The notes below the pieces were generated by a model that worked only from the letters and a program-made list of their open reading frames with translations, searched no databases and was not told the DNA's origin. Below are positions 16,839 through 26,244 of a stretch of 64,000 nucleotides of DNA, piece by piece. The translations under genes and the position numbers were made by a program. Numbering within the stretch: position 1 is the stretch's first letter; each line of letters begins with the position of its first letter. Origin of the DNA: Spiro-02 sp964465155 (lineage in GTDB: Bacteria > Spirochaetota > Spirochaetia > Sphaerochaetales > Sphaerochaetaceae). The stretch is taken from NCBI GenBank assembly GCA_964465155.1, contig CAYXIH010000004.1:7536-71535 (forward strand), in the 5' to 3' direction.

Positions 16839-18320
16839 ATGCTGCAACCCATCAATGAAGTAAAGAGCACCGTCACCCGCCCAGAGCGCATCCTCCAGTA
16901 TGGAGAGGGAAACTTCCTCCGTGCATTCGTCGACTGGATGGTGGACATCCTCAACGAGAAGACCGGTTTTGACGGAAATGTCGTCATGGTCCAGCCGCTT
17001 GACCGTGGCATGGCCGACATGATCAACGCCCAGAAGGGATTGTACACCACCATCCTGCGTGGCGTGCAGAACGGCAACACCGTCGAGCAGTACCGCTGCA
17101 TCAACAGCACCAGCCGCTGCATCAACCCCTATGCCCAGTTCGACCAGTACATGGCTTGCGCCGAGAACCCCGACCTGCGCCTGATCGTCTCCAACACCAC
17201 CGAGGCTGGCATCTCCTACCACAGCGGCGACACCCTGGCCGACAAGCCACAGGTCTCCTACCCTGGCAAGGTCTGTGCGTTCCTCTACCATCGCTGGCAG
17301 CATTTTGCCGGAGCAGCGGACAAGGGCATGATCATCATCCCCTGCGAGCTCATCGACAAGAACGGCGACACCCTCAAGTCTATTGTCCTCCGCTATGCCT
17401 CCGAATGGAACCTCGAGGCTGCCTTCGTCTCCTGGCTCAACGACAGCTGCGACTTCTGCAACAGCTTGGTCGACCGCATCGTCCCAGGCTATCCCAAGGA
17501 TGAGGCAGCCGCACTGTGCGAGAAGCTTGGCTACCAGGACAACCTGCTGGACGCTGCCGAGATCTTCCACCTGTGGGTCATCGAATGCCACGGGAAGTTC
17601 CACGAGGACGAGCTCCCCTTCGACAAGGCCGGCCTGAACGTGGTATGGACCGACGACATGAGCTTCTACCGCACCCGCAAGGTCCGCATCCTCAACGGTG
17701 CACATACCATGACGGTCCTTGCCGCCTACCAAGCTGGGTTGGACACCGTGGAGCAGTGCATCCAGGACCCGGATGTCTACAAGCTCATGCACGAGGGTAT
17801 CTTCAATGAGATCATCCCCTCCATGGACGGCGACAAGCAGGAGCTGGAAAGCTATGCGGCTGACGTATTGGAGCGGTTTGCCAACCCCTATATCCGCCAC
17901 ATGCTGATGTCCATCAGCCTCAACTCCACCAGCAAGTTCAAGACACGTGACCTCCCCTCGCTGCTGGGCTACCTGCAGAAGCAGGGGACGTTGCCCAAGA
18001 TCCTCGTGTTCTCACTCGCTGCCCTGATCTCCTTCTACCGTGGCACCGAGATGGACGGCCCGGCCCTCAAGGGCACCAGGGACGGCCAGACGTACCTTAT
18101 CCAGGACAGCCCCGACGTGCTGGCCAAGTTCGCGCTCCTCTATGGTGAGGGTGGCGACAACCAGACCATGGCACGCCGCCTTGCAAAGGGCATCCTCTCC
18201 CAGAGCGACTGGTGGGGCCAGGACCTGACGCAGGTCAACGGCCTGGAGGATATGGTTCGCGACAACCTTGCCCTGATCTGGGACAAGGGGATGCGCGAAG
18301 CGATCAAGAGCGTATTGTAA
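16839..18320 (+). CDS. uxaB: Tagaturonate reductase (altronate oxidoreductase)
   Basis: The 493-residue NAD-dependent enzyme of the mannitol dehydrogenase-like superfamily interconverts D-tagaturonate and D-altronate. Family features include ILQYGEGNFLRAFVDWMVD near residue 18, IVSNTTEAGISY near residue 115 and GKVCAFLYHRW. MIIIPCELIDKNG and FYRTRKVRILNGAHT follow near residue 280. Length is close to E. coli UxaB (483). AAAGGAG lies seven to eight bases before the ATG. It is the second gene of the uronate string, 50 bases after the transporter and nine before uxaA. Confidence 0.95.
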   Translation: MLQPINEVKSTVTRPERILQYGEGNFLRAFVDWMVDILNEKTGFDGNVVMVQPLDRGMADMINAQKGLYTTILRGVQNGNTVEQYRCINSTSRCINPYAQFDQYMACAENPDLRLIVSNTTEAGISYHSGDTLADKPQVSYPGKVCAFLYHRWQHFAGAADKGMIIIPCELIDKNGDTLKSIVLRYASEWNLEAAFVSWLNDSCDFCNSLVDRIVPGYPKDEAAALCEKLGYQDNLLDAAEIFHLWVIECHGKFHEDELPFDKAGLNVVWTDDMSFYRTRKVRILNGAHTMTVLAAYQAGLDTVEQCIQDPDVYKLMHEGIFNEIIPSMDGDKQELESYAADVLERFANPYIRHMLMSISLNSTSKFKTRDLPSLLGYLQKQGTLPKILVFSLAALISFYRGTEMDGPALKGTRDGQTYLIQDSPDVLAKFALLYGEGGDNQTMARRLAKGILSQSDWWGQDLTQVNGLEDMVRDNLALIWDKGMREAIKSVL

Positions 18321-18329
18321 GGAACGAAT

Positions 18330-19853
18330 ATGTCGACCAATCCTGTTTTGAAAATTCATCCGACCGACTCGGTGGCAGTTGCCATCGAGTCCCTTTCCAA
18401 GGGACAGGTCATCACCATCGGCAATGAGGCTATCACCCTCGTCACCGATGTTCCAGCGGGGCACAAAGTCTCGCTGGTGGACCTGCAGCCCGGCGACAAG
18501 GTGATCAAGTACGGCTACCCCATCGGCAGCGCCAAGGAGTTCATTGCCAAGGGCAGCCACGTGCATGCCTTCAACACAAAGACCCTGCTGGCGGAGAGCT
18601 CGGAGTACACCTACGACAAGCAGGCGGCGCAGCAGTGCATCCGCCAGGCGGAGCTGCTGCACAAGCAGTGGGAAGGACAAGTGCCCACCATCGAGGCATA
18701 CCACCGCGCCGACGGGCGCATCGGAGTTCGCAACGAACTGTGGATTGTCCCGACCGTAGGCTGCGTCAACCGCGTTGCCGAGAAGCTGGTTGGCTGGGCT
18801 ACTGCGGAGTTTGCGGACCTGCCATTGGATGGCATCCATGCGTGGACCCATCCCTATGGTTGCTCCCAGATGGGTGAGGACCATGAGTCCACCCGCAAGA
18901 TCCTGGCTGACTTGGTCCACCACCCCAACGCCGGTGGCGTACTGGTCATCGGGTTGGGTTGTGAGAACAACACCATGGAGTCGTTCCGCCAACTGGTTGG
19001 GGATGTAGATCCTGCACGTGTCAAGTTCCTCGTCTGCCAGGAGGTGGAGGATGAACTGGAAGCTGGCCGCGGACTCCTATCTCAGCTTGCCGCAGTTGCA
19101 TCCAAGGATGTACGCACCCCCGCTCCCATGAGCAAGCTGGTCGTCGGCTTCAAGTGCGGTGGCTCGGACGGATTCAGCGGGATCACAGCCAATGCATTGG
19201 TGGGAAGGTTCTGCGACGCTCTGACAGCCATGGGTGGGACTGCCATCCTCACAGAGGTTCCCGAGATGTTCGGTGCAGAGCAGATGCTGATGAACCGGTG
19301 TGTCAACGAGCAGGTGTTCAAACAGACTGTTGACCTGATCAACGGGTTCAAGGGATACTTCACCGACCACCATCAGGTGGTCTATGAGAATCCCTCTCCC
19401 GGAAACAAGGCAGGTGGCATCAGCACTCTTGAGGACAAGAGCCTCGGATGCGTGCAGAAAGGTGGCCAAGCCCCAGTGGAGGCTGTGCTCTCCTACGGGG
19501 ACACGGTCCACCATACAGGACTGAACCTCCTCACCGGACCGGGCAACGACATTGTCTCCACCACGGCTCAGACGGCCGCAGGTGCACACATCATCCTGTT
19601 CACCACCGGACGTGGCACACCCCTTGGGTCTCCCGTTCCGACGATCAAGGTGGCGAGCAACAGTGCATTGGCAACGAAGAAGGCCAACTGGATCGACTTT
19701 GACGCCGGCAGGCTGCTGGTCGAGGACGAGCAGGGTGTAACGGACGATTTCATCAACCTTGTGGCGCAGACCGCAAGCGGAATCTATCATACGAAAAACG
19801 AACAGAACGGCTATGCCGAGATCTCCCTGTTCAAGGATGGAGTAATACTATGA
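18330..19853 (+). CDS. uxaA: Altronate dehydratase
   Basis: The 507-residue enzyme dehydrates D-altronate to 2-keto-3-deoxygluconate. Residues 10-100 form the N-terminal SAF domain (VAIESLSKGQVITIG, KYGYPIGSAKEFIAKG). The catalytic altronate/galactarate dehydratase body follows with GVRNELWIVPTVGCVN, THPYGCSQMGEDH, the conserved FKCGGSDGFSGITANAL near residue 275 and TGRGTPLGSPVPTIKVASN near residue 430. Its Cys-rich positions (C in GCVN, YGCSQ, LGCENN, KCGGSD) fit the metal-dependent family. AAGGA lies before the ATG, and its stop overlaps the uxaC start (ATGA). Confidence 0.96.
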   Translation: MSTNPVLKIHPTDSVAVAIESLSKGQVITIGNEAITLVTDVPAGHKVSLVDLQPGDKVIKYGYPIGSAKEFIAKGSHVHAFNTKTLLAESSEYTYDKQAAQQCIRQAELLHKQWEGQVPTIEAYHRADGRIGVRNELWIVPTVGCVNRVAEKLVGWATAEFADLPLDGIHAWTHPYGCSQMGEDHESTRKILADLVHHPNAGGVLVIGLGCENNTMESFRQLVGDVDPARVKFLVCQEVEDELEAGRGLLSQLAAVASKDVRTPAPMSKLVVGFKCGGSDGFSGITANALVGRFCDALTAMGGTAILTEVPEMFGAEQMLMNRCVNEQVFKQTVDLINGFKGYFTDHHQVVYENPSPGNKAGGISTLEDKSLGCVQKGGQAPVEAVLSYGDTVHHTGLNLLTGPGNDIVSTTAQTAAGAHIILFTTGRGTPLGSPVPTIKVASNSALATKKANWIDFDAGRLLVEDEQGVTDDFINLVAQTASGIYHTKNEQNGYAEISLFKDGVIL

Positions 19854-21256
19854 AACAATTCATGGACGAGAATTTCCTGCTTTCCAACAAGGTCGCACAG
19901 CAGCTGTACCACGAGCATGCGGCGACACAGCCAATCTTTGACTACCACTGCCACCTCATCCCCTCCGAGATTGCGGCGAACAAGCGCTTCTCCACGATCA
20001 CGGACGCATGGTTGGGCGGTGACCACTACAAGTGGAGGCAGATGCGCTCCAACGGCGTACCTGAGAACCTGGTCACTGGCAAGGATGCCGATCCCTATGA
20101 GAAGTTCGTTGCCTGGGCAGGGACCATGGAGCAGCTGGTGGGCAACCCCCTGTACCACTGGACCCACCTCGAGCTGCGCAGGTACTTCAACATCGACCTG
20201 ATCCTCAACCGCGCCAATGCCCGTGAGATCTACGACCTTGCCAACAAGAAGTTCGCAGAAGATCCCCAGCTGTCGGTATTCGGCATCATGGACAAGTTCA
20301 ATGTCTATGCAGTGGGCACCACCGATGACCCGGCCGACGACCTGGCATACCATGCCCAGATTGCAAAAGAGGGAAAGTGTCCTGCAAAGGTGCTCCCCTC
20401 ATACCGCCCGGACAAGGCCCTGAACATCGAGAAGGCTGACTTCGCACAGTACATCAAGCAGCTGGGTACCAGCGCTGGCATGGCGATCAACAGCGTGGAT
20501 GATGTGGTCAAGGCATTGGTCAAGCGCCTGGACTTCTTTGTGTCGTTGGGCTGCAAGGCAAGCGACCATGCCCTCTCCTATCCCCCGTTCGTCAAGATGA
20601 GCGACGAGCAGATCCAATCTGCCTTTGCAAAGAAGATGGAGGGTGGTGAGCTCACCGCTGCCGAAGTAGATGCATACAAGACCAAGGTCCTGATCGCACT
20701 GGCAGCAGCCTACCATGAGCGCAACATTGCAATGCAGCTGCACTTTGCAGCACTGCGTGACAACAATACCCGCATGTTCAAGCTCCTGGGACCCGATACT
20801 GGCTTTGACGCCTCGTTCGACCTCCCCATTGCCCAGAACCTCTCCTCCTTGCTCAACGCAATGAGCGAGAACGACCAGTTCCCCAAGACAATCCTCTACA
20901 CCCTCAATCCCAAGGACTACTACTCGCTGGGCACCCTGATGGGCTGCTACCAAGGTGGTGGTATCCCGGGCAAGGTGCAGCTGGGATCTGCCTGGTGGTT
21001 CTGTGACCACAAGGATGGGATGGAGCAGCAGATGAAGGACCTGGGCAACCTTGGGTTGCTGGGACGCTTCATTGGCATGCTGACCGACAGCCGCTCCTTC
21101 CTCTCCTACCCACGCCACGAGTATTTCCGCAGGATTTTGTGCAACATCCTGGGAACTTGGGTAGAGGACGGAGAAGTACCGTACGACATGGGGATGCTCG
21201 GAAGCATGGTGGAGAATATCTCCTTTGGCAACGCACAGCGGTATTTCGAAGGCTAA
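19850..21256 (+). CDS. uxaC: Uronate (glucuronate/galacturonate) isomerase
   Basis: The 468-residue member of the amidohydrolase-like TIM-barrel family isomerises D-galacturonate to D-tagaturonate and D-glucuronate to D-fructuronate. The metal-binding HxH is in IFDYHCHLIPSEIA near residue 33. YHWTHLELRRYF and WWFCDHKDGMEQQ are typical later segments, with the conserved PRHEYFRRILCN near residue 425. Length equals E. coli UxaC (470). Translation is coupled to uxaA by a four-base overlap. With no uxuA/uxuB in view, the galacturonate branch is the one fully encoded here. Confidence 0.96.
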   Translation: MKQFMDENFLLSNKVAQQLYHEHAATQPIFDYHCHLIPSEIAANKRFSTITDAWLGGDHYKWRQMRSNGVPENLVTGKDADPYEKFVAWAGTMEQLVGNPLYHWTHLELRRYFNIDLILNRANAREIYDLANKKFAEDPQLSVFGIMDKFNVYAVGTTDDPADDLAYHAQIAKEGKCPAKVLPSYRPDKALNIEKADFAQYIKQLGTSAGMAINSVDDVVKALVKRLDFFVSLGCKASDHALSYPPFVKMSDEQIQSAFAKKMEGGELTAAEVDAYKTKVLIALAAAYHERNIAMQLHFAALRDNNTRMFKLLGPDTGFDASFDLPIAQNLSSLLNAMSENDQFPKTILYTLNPKDYYSLGTLMGCYQGGGIPGKVQLGSAWWFCDHKDGMEQQMKDLGNLGLLGRFIGMLTDSRSFLSYPRHEYFRRILCNILGTWVEDGEVPYDMGMLGSMVENISFGNAQRYFEG

Positions 21257-21277
21257 TCCCAAACGGAGGGACACGAC

Positions 21278-22072
21278 ATGAGCAAGAAGGAACTGGAAGA
21301 GATGGAGAGTGGGAGCACCGACAAGCAGATTAGCTCCGCGGTCAGGACAATTACGATCTTGGAGCGGCTTGCACGGCACAAAAGCATCAACTTGGAGCAA
21401 CTTGCCAAGGAGACGGAGCTTCCCAAGGCCACGCTTCTGAGGTTCCTTTCGACCCTCTCGTCGCTGGGGTATGTCTATCGAGACCCCTCCGACCAATATT
21501 CGCTGACGCTGAAGATGTTCAGCGTCGGCTCCCATGGGCTGGAGCACTTGGACTTGATCAAGCTTGCCCAGCCCATTGCCGAGGAGCTCTCCGAACAACT
21601 GGGGGAGACAGTACACATGGGCATCGTGGAGGAAGACCATGCAGTCTATGTGATGAAGAAGGAGTCTACCTACAACCTGCGCATGTACTCACGCGTGGGG
21701 AAGATGATTCCCCTCTACTGCACCGCCATTGGAAAGATCCTCCTTTCGGACATGGACGAGGCCGACATCAAGGCGTATATCGACGCCCATGCCCTGGTCC
21801 CGTTCACCCCCAAGACATTGCGGACCAAGGAAGAGGTCAACAACGAGCTCGCCGCAATCCGCAGCCGCGGGTGGGCAATGGATGACGAGGAGCATGAGCT
21901 GGGGATCATGTGCATCGGAGCCCCCATCAGGGACTACACCGGGTCAGTCATCGCTGCCCTGAGCGTCTCCTGGCCGATGTTCCGCTTCGAGCGGAAGAAC
22001 TTCGACACCGATGTCGCCACGATCACCAATGCCTGCGCCAGGCTCTCCCGCCTCCTTGGCTGGGAGGGTTGA
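21278..22072 (+). CDS. IclR-family transcriptional regulator, probable KdgR
   Basis: The 264-residue protein has an N-terminal winged helix-turn-helix (AVRTITILERLARHKSINLEQLAKE, cited in part as RTITILERLARHKS, residues 15-75) and a C-terminal IclR effector domain. The latter has YSRVGKMIPLYCTAIGKILLSDM near residue 130 and GAPIRDYTGSVIAALSVS near residue 215. GGAGGG precedes the ATG. Position at the end of the uronate operon and the KdgR-like palindromes at 15786 and 26245 suggest it represses both units and releases on 2-keto-3-deoxygluconate, as KdgR does in enterobacteria. That ligand is inferred. Its 3' end overlaps the convergent AraC gene by 129 bases. Confidence 0.88.
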   Translation: MSKKELEEMESGSTDKQISSAVRTITILERLARHKSINLEQLAKETELPKATLLRFLSTLSSLGYVYRDPSDQYSLTLKMFSVGSHGLEHLDLIKLAQPIAEELSEQLGETVHMGIVEEDHAVYVMKKESTYNLRMYSRVGKMIPLYCTAIGKILLSDMDEADIKAYIDAHALVPFTPKTLRTKEEVNNELAAIRSRGWAMDDEEHELGIMCIGAPIRDYTGSVIAALSVSWPMFRFERKNFDTDVATITNACARLSRLLGWEG

Positions 22073-22921
22073 TCCCAATGCCTGCAGCCGCTGGGTCCGG
22101 TAGCTGCGTGGCGAGATGCCCATCAGCTTCTTGAACACCTGCCCCATGTAGTTGGGGCTTGAAAAGCCACAGGCCCGTGCAATCTGCTGTACCGAGTCAT
22201 TGCTGGTGAGCAGCAGCTGTGCCGCATGCGAAATACGCACCTGCGACAGATATTGCCACAGGGGTAGCCCCACTGCGGTCGAGAAGGTCCGTGAGAGATA
22301 TTCCGGCCCAACACCGCACCTGTTTGCAATGTCATCCAGCGTCAGTGGTGTTTGGTAGAGATCCTTCATCAGCGCCTGTGCCTGGAGCACCAGTGGCTGA
22401 TGGCTTTGGGGCATCTCCGCAAGAGCCATCCCATCCAGGCGGTCGATGAACACCAAGAGCCGCACCACATCCATGCGGAGCACCAATGCAGAGTGGCGGT
22501 CGGCAACCCCATATTCATAGTTCATCTCCGACAAGATGCCCTGTAGCGTACCCCTGAGGTTCCTGGGCACATGCACCACGCGGCTGCTCAAGGAGCCGAT
22601 GACCGATCCTTGGTCCAACGACTGCATGTAGCTGTTGGGGACAAACACAAAGAACCGCTCGTGCGATGCATCTCCCTGCCACTGGACCCGGTGCATGACC
22701 CGTTTGTTGATCACAACCAAATCCCCTGCACAGATATCGTAGGTCTCCGAGCCAAGGAAGAACTTGCGCTGGCCTCCGACGAGGTAATAGAACTCCCACC
22801 CATCATGCCAATGGGGGGTCTTCATCGAGACATACGGGGCACTTTTCTGACGGCGGACCACCAAGCCTCCAAAGAGGTTCTGGTGGTTGTGGTACATATC
22901 TACGGGGGTTGATTGTGGCAT
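21944..22921 (-). CDS. AraC-family transcriptional regulator with N-terminal cupin
   Basis: The 325-residue protein has a cupin-type sensor domain (PHWHDGWEFYYLVGGQRKFF, residues about 35-60, then ICAGDLVVINKRVMHR). The AraC double HTH spans about residues 190-285 (IANRCGVGPEYLSRTFSTAVG; IARACGFSSPNYMGQVFKKL, then SPRSYR). The normal end of such proteins is near SYRTQRLQ. The remaining 42 residues are translated antisense to the IclR gene and are probably a read-through tail. I chose ATG 22921, which has TATGGT six bases upstream and no ribosome site; ATG 22936 is an alternative. The target is unknown; pectin genes are likely from context. Confidence 0.82.
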   Translation of the reverse strand: MPQSTPVDMYHNHQNLFGGLVVRRQKSAPYVSMKTPHWHDGWEFYYLVGGQRKFFLGSETYDICAGDLVVINKRVMHRVQWQGDASHERFFVFVPNSYMQSLDQGSVIGSLSSRVVHVPRNLRGTLQGILSEMNYEYGVADRHSALVLRMDVVRLLVFIDRLDGMALAEMPQSHQPLVLQAQALMKDLYQTPLTLDDIANRCGVGPEYLSRTFSTAVGLPLWQYLSQVRISHAAQLLLTSNDSVQQIARACGFSSPNYMGQVFKKLMGISPRSYRTQRLQALGSTLPAKEAGEPGAGIGDRGDIGVEVLPLEAEHRPGDAQGSDD

Positions 22922-23013
22922 GCTGACACCATACATCAAAAAACATTGAATTGGTAGGATAAATACAACAAACCTGTAATATATTGGAAGGTGGCTGGGG
23001 TATAACTGTTGCC

Positions 23014-24561
23014 ATGGACCCCTCACCCAAACTCTCGGGAAAAGACTCCGAGTTCCGAAACCAATCGCTCAATGGCGACATGCACAAGGTGGTGCTCACC
23101 ATGGGCACGCCGCTGGCGATGTATGCACTGTTCGCCGGCCTCTTCACACTCCTGGATACCCTCATGGCCAGCCACGTCGGAGGGGTTGCCGTCTCGACTG
23201 TCGCATACTTAAGCCAGATGAACCTCATGGTCAATGCAATCGGCGGTGGTCTTGCCGTAGGTGCCTCGATCAAGGTGAGCCAGGCATTCGGAGCAGGCGA
23301 CTACCCACAGGTACAGCAGCGGATGAACTCAATGTTCGGGCTCATGGGCATATTGGGTGCAATCGTATTGGTACTGCTGCCCTGCACCCCGTTGATCCTC
23401 TCGTGGGTGGGGACCCCCACGCAGTTCATCACGGAGGGGCTGGGATACTTCTCGGTGCTGTTGGTGTCCACGGTGGTCAACTTCTTCAACGCGGCGTACA
23501 TCAATATCGAGAAGGTCCGGGGAAACACCAAGCGGATCTTCCGGCTCAACCTGATGACCATGTTCGTGAAGCTCGGATTCTCGGCCATCTTCATATACAT
23601 ATTTGACGGCACCATCCTGATGATTGCCGTGGCGACACTGATAGCCTATTGCTCGCTGTTTGTGTTTGCCATCCGCAACCTCAGTGGCAAGGATGCGGTG
23701 TTCTCCCTCAACTTCCGGCAGATGCTCCCCAAAAGAAGCATTGCAGGTCCGATCATTGGCATCTCGTACCCTATCAGCATCGAGAAGACAGCCTTCTCCA
23801 TGGGAAAGACAGTGGTCAACTCGATGGTTGCAGGCTATGGCCCGCTGATGGTCGGGTCTTTGGGTGTCTCGAACAATATCTGTGGCATGGTCACCAACTT
23901 GCAGGGTGGGTATGTGGATGGGGTCAATGCGATCGTCAGCCAGAACCTGTCGGCAGGGAAGCCGCTGCGGGCCATAGAGGCCTACAAGTCGTCGCTGCTT
24001 GTCTCGTGCCTGATCAGCGTGGCTGGAATCTTGTGCATAGAGGCCCTGCGGGTTCCCCTCACCAAGCTCTTTGCAACCAGCGCCACAGGCTTCGACCCCC
24101 AGTTCCAGAACATGATATTGGGAGTGCTCCGCTTTGACTTGCTCAGCTGCCTGCCCCTTGCAGCCAACAATGCGGCGATGTCGCTGCTGTTTGGCATGGG
24201 AAAGACCAAGCTGACGCTGCTGATCAATCTCTGCAGGGTATTCGTGTTCCGTATCCCAGTCCTGTGGGCATTGCAGGGACTCTTGGGACCTACCTCCCTT
24301 GCCGTTGGGCTGATGATGTTCATCTCCAACGCCCTGACGGGAATCCTTGCTACTTCCATCGCCTTGGTGATGATCCGTCGCCTGCGAACCGAAGCAGGTA
24401 TGGTGCGACCATCTCGGCTACGGCATCGGCTCCGAGGGGGCTCAGGTGGGTATTGTCGGCAACCCCTTGGGGATAGTTCGCCGATTGTCCAGGAGCCTGA
24501 TGCAGGTACAGGGTGCAGGACCGCTCCTCTCCCAGATCCGCTACCAGCCGACTGCTCTTGA
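23014..24561 (+). CDS. MATE-family efflux transporter with an antisense C-terminal tail
   Basis: The 515-residue polytopic membrane protein has about 12 helices in two halves. It has the MATE-type segments MGTPLAMYALFAGLFTLLDT near residue 30 and KVSQAFGAGDYPQVQQRM near residue 90. The second half contains SIEKTAFSMGKTVVNSMVAG. The natural end should be near MIRRLRTEAG (residue 460); the last 50 or so residues are read antisense through the esterase gene and lack membrane character, so the original stop has probably been lost. ATG 23014 has TATAAC seven bases upstream and only a weak ribosome site. The substrate is unknown. Confidence 0.8.
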   Translation: MDPSPKLSGKDSEFRNQSLNGDMHKVVLTMGTPLAMYALFAGLFTLLDTLMASHVGGVAVSTVAYLSQMNLMVNAIGGGLAVGASIKVSQAFGAGDYPQVQQRMNSMFGLMGILGAIVLVLLPCTPLILSWVGTPTQFITEGLGYFSVLLVSTVVNFFNAAYINIEKVRGNTKRIFRLNLMTMFVKLGFSAIFIYIFDGTILMIAVATLIAYCSLFVFAIRNLSGKDAVFSLNFRQMLPKRSIAGPIIGISYPISIEKTAFSMGKTVVNSMVAGYGPLMVGSLGVSNNICGMVTNLQGGYVDGVNAIVSQNLSAGKPLRAIEAYKSSLLVSCLISVAGILCIEALRVPLTKLFATSATGFDPQFQNMILGVLRFDLLSCLPLAANNAAMSLLFGMGKTKLTLLINLCRVFVFRIPVLWALQGLLGPTSLAVGLMMFISNALTGILATSIALVMIRRLRTEAGMVRPSRLRHRLRGGSGGYCRQPLGDSSPIVQEPDAGTGCRTAPLPDPLPADCS

Positions 24562-25021
24562 GCTGCACGTCTATCAGGGGGACCTGCAGCTGGTCAGCCA
24601 CATGCTTCATTGCATCGGGATAGCTTCCATGGGTATCCACCAAGCAGCCATCAGCGAACCTCCTGCGTACCACCGGTGTTGCAAACACCACGGTCCCACC
24701 ATGCTTGCGTACCTGGCCTACCATGTAGCGCAGGTTGTCGCTGAACGTCGACCATGGTTCGGTATGGCGCACCTCGTCTGGCTTGGACTCGTTGTGGCCG
24801 AACTGGATGAGGACCATGTCACCCGGACAGAGATCTTCCAAAACCTGCTCGAAAGTTCCCTCGTCGAGAACCTGTTTGGTACTACGGCCATTGATCGCAC
24901 GGTTGAAGACCGTCCAATCAGGAGGTAGGTGTGATGCCAAGCATTCACCCCACCCTGTCTCTGGCCGGACAGTCTCTTCTTTCGGTGCACAGGTAGAGTC
25001 TCCCAACAGGAACAGCCTCAT
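24350..25021 (-). CDS. SGNH/GDSL hydrolase, probable rhamnogalacturonan acetylesterase
   Basis: The 223-residue esterase has all SGNH blocks: block I LLGDSTC near residue 8 (catalytic Ser), Gly in INGRSTK, block III FGHNESKPDE (catalytic-site Asn), and block V DNTHLSPLGADAVAEM (Asp-His). The GDST and HLSPLGA forms are typical of the rhamnogalacturonan acetylesterase (RhgT/YesT) group, which removes acetyl groups from pectin. No signal peptide is visible, so it acts inside the cell. GGAGG precedes tandem ATGs at 25024 and 25021; the second has better spacing. The codons for its Asp-His lie in the part overlapped by the convergent MATE gene. Confidence 0.88.
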   Translation of the reverse strand: MRLFLLGDSTCAPKEETVRPETGWGECLASHLPPDWTVFNRAINGRSTKQVLDEGTFEQVLEDLCPGDMVLIQFGHNESKPDEVRHTEPWSTFSDNLRYMVGQVRKHGGTVVFATPVVRRRFADGCLVDTHGSYPDAMKHVADQLQVPLIDVQLKSSRLVADLGEERSCTLYLHQAPGQSANYPQGVADNTHLSPLGADAVAEMVAPYLLRFAGDGSSPRRWK

Positions 25022-25045
25022 CATGATTCCTCCAAATGTACATGA

Positions 25046-25065
25046 GGGTCGCCTTGCGACGACCC
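25046..25065. repeat. Short intercistronic stem-loop between kdgK and the esterase gene
   Basis: GGGTCG (25046-25051) can pair with CGACCC (25060-25065) over an eight-base loop, just upstream of the esterase ribosome site. There is no U-tract. It may shape kdgK mRNA stability or reduce esterase expression. Confidence 0.35.
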
Positions 25066-25120
25066 CCCGTTGATACGATACATATTCCAATCATCCGAAC
25101 GCGGATGCAAGGCACATATA

Positions 25121-26158
25121 CTAGCGCTGTACGCGCCCGCTTCCGTCACCCTTGCACAGGGCCTCGACCTCGCTCTTCTTTGCAAGGTTGAAGTCACCGT
25201 CGATGGAGTGCTTCAGAGCAGATGCGGCAACTGCGAAGTTGATAGCATACTGCTCGTCCTGGGGATAGTTGGACAGGCCATAGATGATGCCTGCGGCGAA
25301 GGAGTCTCCGCCACCTACGCGGTCGATGATGTCGGTGATCTCATAGTGGCGTGAGAGGTAGAAGCCACTCTTGCCCGAGAGTGCTGCGCTCCAACCGTTG
25401 GTGTCGGCGCTCTTGCTCTCGCGCAGCGTCACCGCCACGACGGAAATATTGGGGAACTGGCGCTTGACCTCCGCGGTAAGCTCCTCGTAGACCTTGGTGT
25501 CCAGCTCGCCGCTGGTGACGTCCGATGCAGCCTCGATTCCCAGGCACTTCTGGATATCTTCTTCGTTTGCAATGATCACGTCCGCGAACTTCACCAGCTC
25601 GCGCATTACCTCGGGAGCAGTCTTGCCGTAGTTCCACAGCTTCTTGCGGTAGTTGAGGTCGATCGAGACGGTTGCACCGGCTGCCTTGGCACCCTGCATG
25701 GCGGCAAGGGCACATGCTGCGGCGTCGGCGCTGATGGCTGGGGTAATGCCGGTGATATGGAACCAAGTGGCGCCCTGCATGATCTGCTTCCAGTCAAAGT
25801 CAGCTGGCTGGGCCAAGGCAATGGAGCTGTCGGCACGGTCATATACGACGGAGCTTGCGCGCTGGTTTGCACCGGTCTCCAGGAAGTAGATGCCTACACG
25901 GCCATTCTTGGTCATGTTGATGGCACTTGTGTCGACACCATACTTGCGCAGTTCACGTACTGCTGCCTCACCAACTGCATTGTTGGGAAGTGCGGTGACA
26001 AACTGTGCCTGTTCTCCAAATATGGAGAGGGAAACTGCAACGTTTGCTTCTCCACCACCAAAGGTAGCCTCGAGGCTCGGGGACTGGAAGAGGCGCTCAT
26101 GGCCGGGGGACTTGAGGCGGAGCATGATCTCGCCGAAGGTGACGTATTTCTTGTTCAT
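25121..26158 (-). CDS. kdgK: 2-keto-3-deoxygluconate kinase (PfkB family)
   Basis: The 345-residue ribokinase-family enzyme phosphorylates 2-keto-3-deoxygluconate to KDPG. FGGGEANVAVSLSIFG near residues 33-48 is the N-terminal PfkB signature. DLNYRKKLW near residue 167 is the KdgK-type substrate motif. IIDRVGGGDSFAAGIIYG at 277-294 is the C-terminal signature, with Asp285 as catalytic base. AGGAGGG lies seven bases before the ATG. It is transcribed divergently from the KDPG aldolase gene, and the shared 167-base region contains a KdgR-like operator. The pairing supplies the last two steps of uronate breakdown. Confidence 0.95.
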   Translation of the reverse strand: MNKKYVTFGEIMLRLKSPGHERLFQSPSLEATFGGGEANVAVSLSIFGEQAQFVTALPNNAVGEAAVRELRKYGVDTSAINMTKNGRVGIYFLETGANQRASSVVYDRADSSIALAQPADFDWKQIMQGATWFHITGITPAISADAAACALAAMQGAKAAGATVSIDLNYRKKLWNYGKTAPEVMRELVKFADVIIANEEDIQKCLGIEAASDVTSGELDTKVYEELTAEVKRQFPNISVVAVTLRESKSADTNGWSAALSGKSGFYLSRHYEITDIIDRVGGGDSFAAGIIYGLSNYPQDEQYAINFAVAASALKHSIDGDFNLAKKSEVEALCKGDGSGRVQR

Positions 26159-26244
26159 GGGGAAACCCTCCTGATGTGCTGGTGCCGGCCAGATTGACCG
26201 TATGTCTCATCATACGTGCCCTTTTGAGCACTGTCAACATTTTT

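Noticed and set aside
16491..17900. 469-codon minus-strand frame opposite uxaB
   Set aside because: Low-complexity Val/Asp/Gly composition with no motifs, lying entirely antisense to uxaB and the transporter end; a typical GC-skew artefact.
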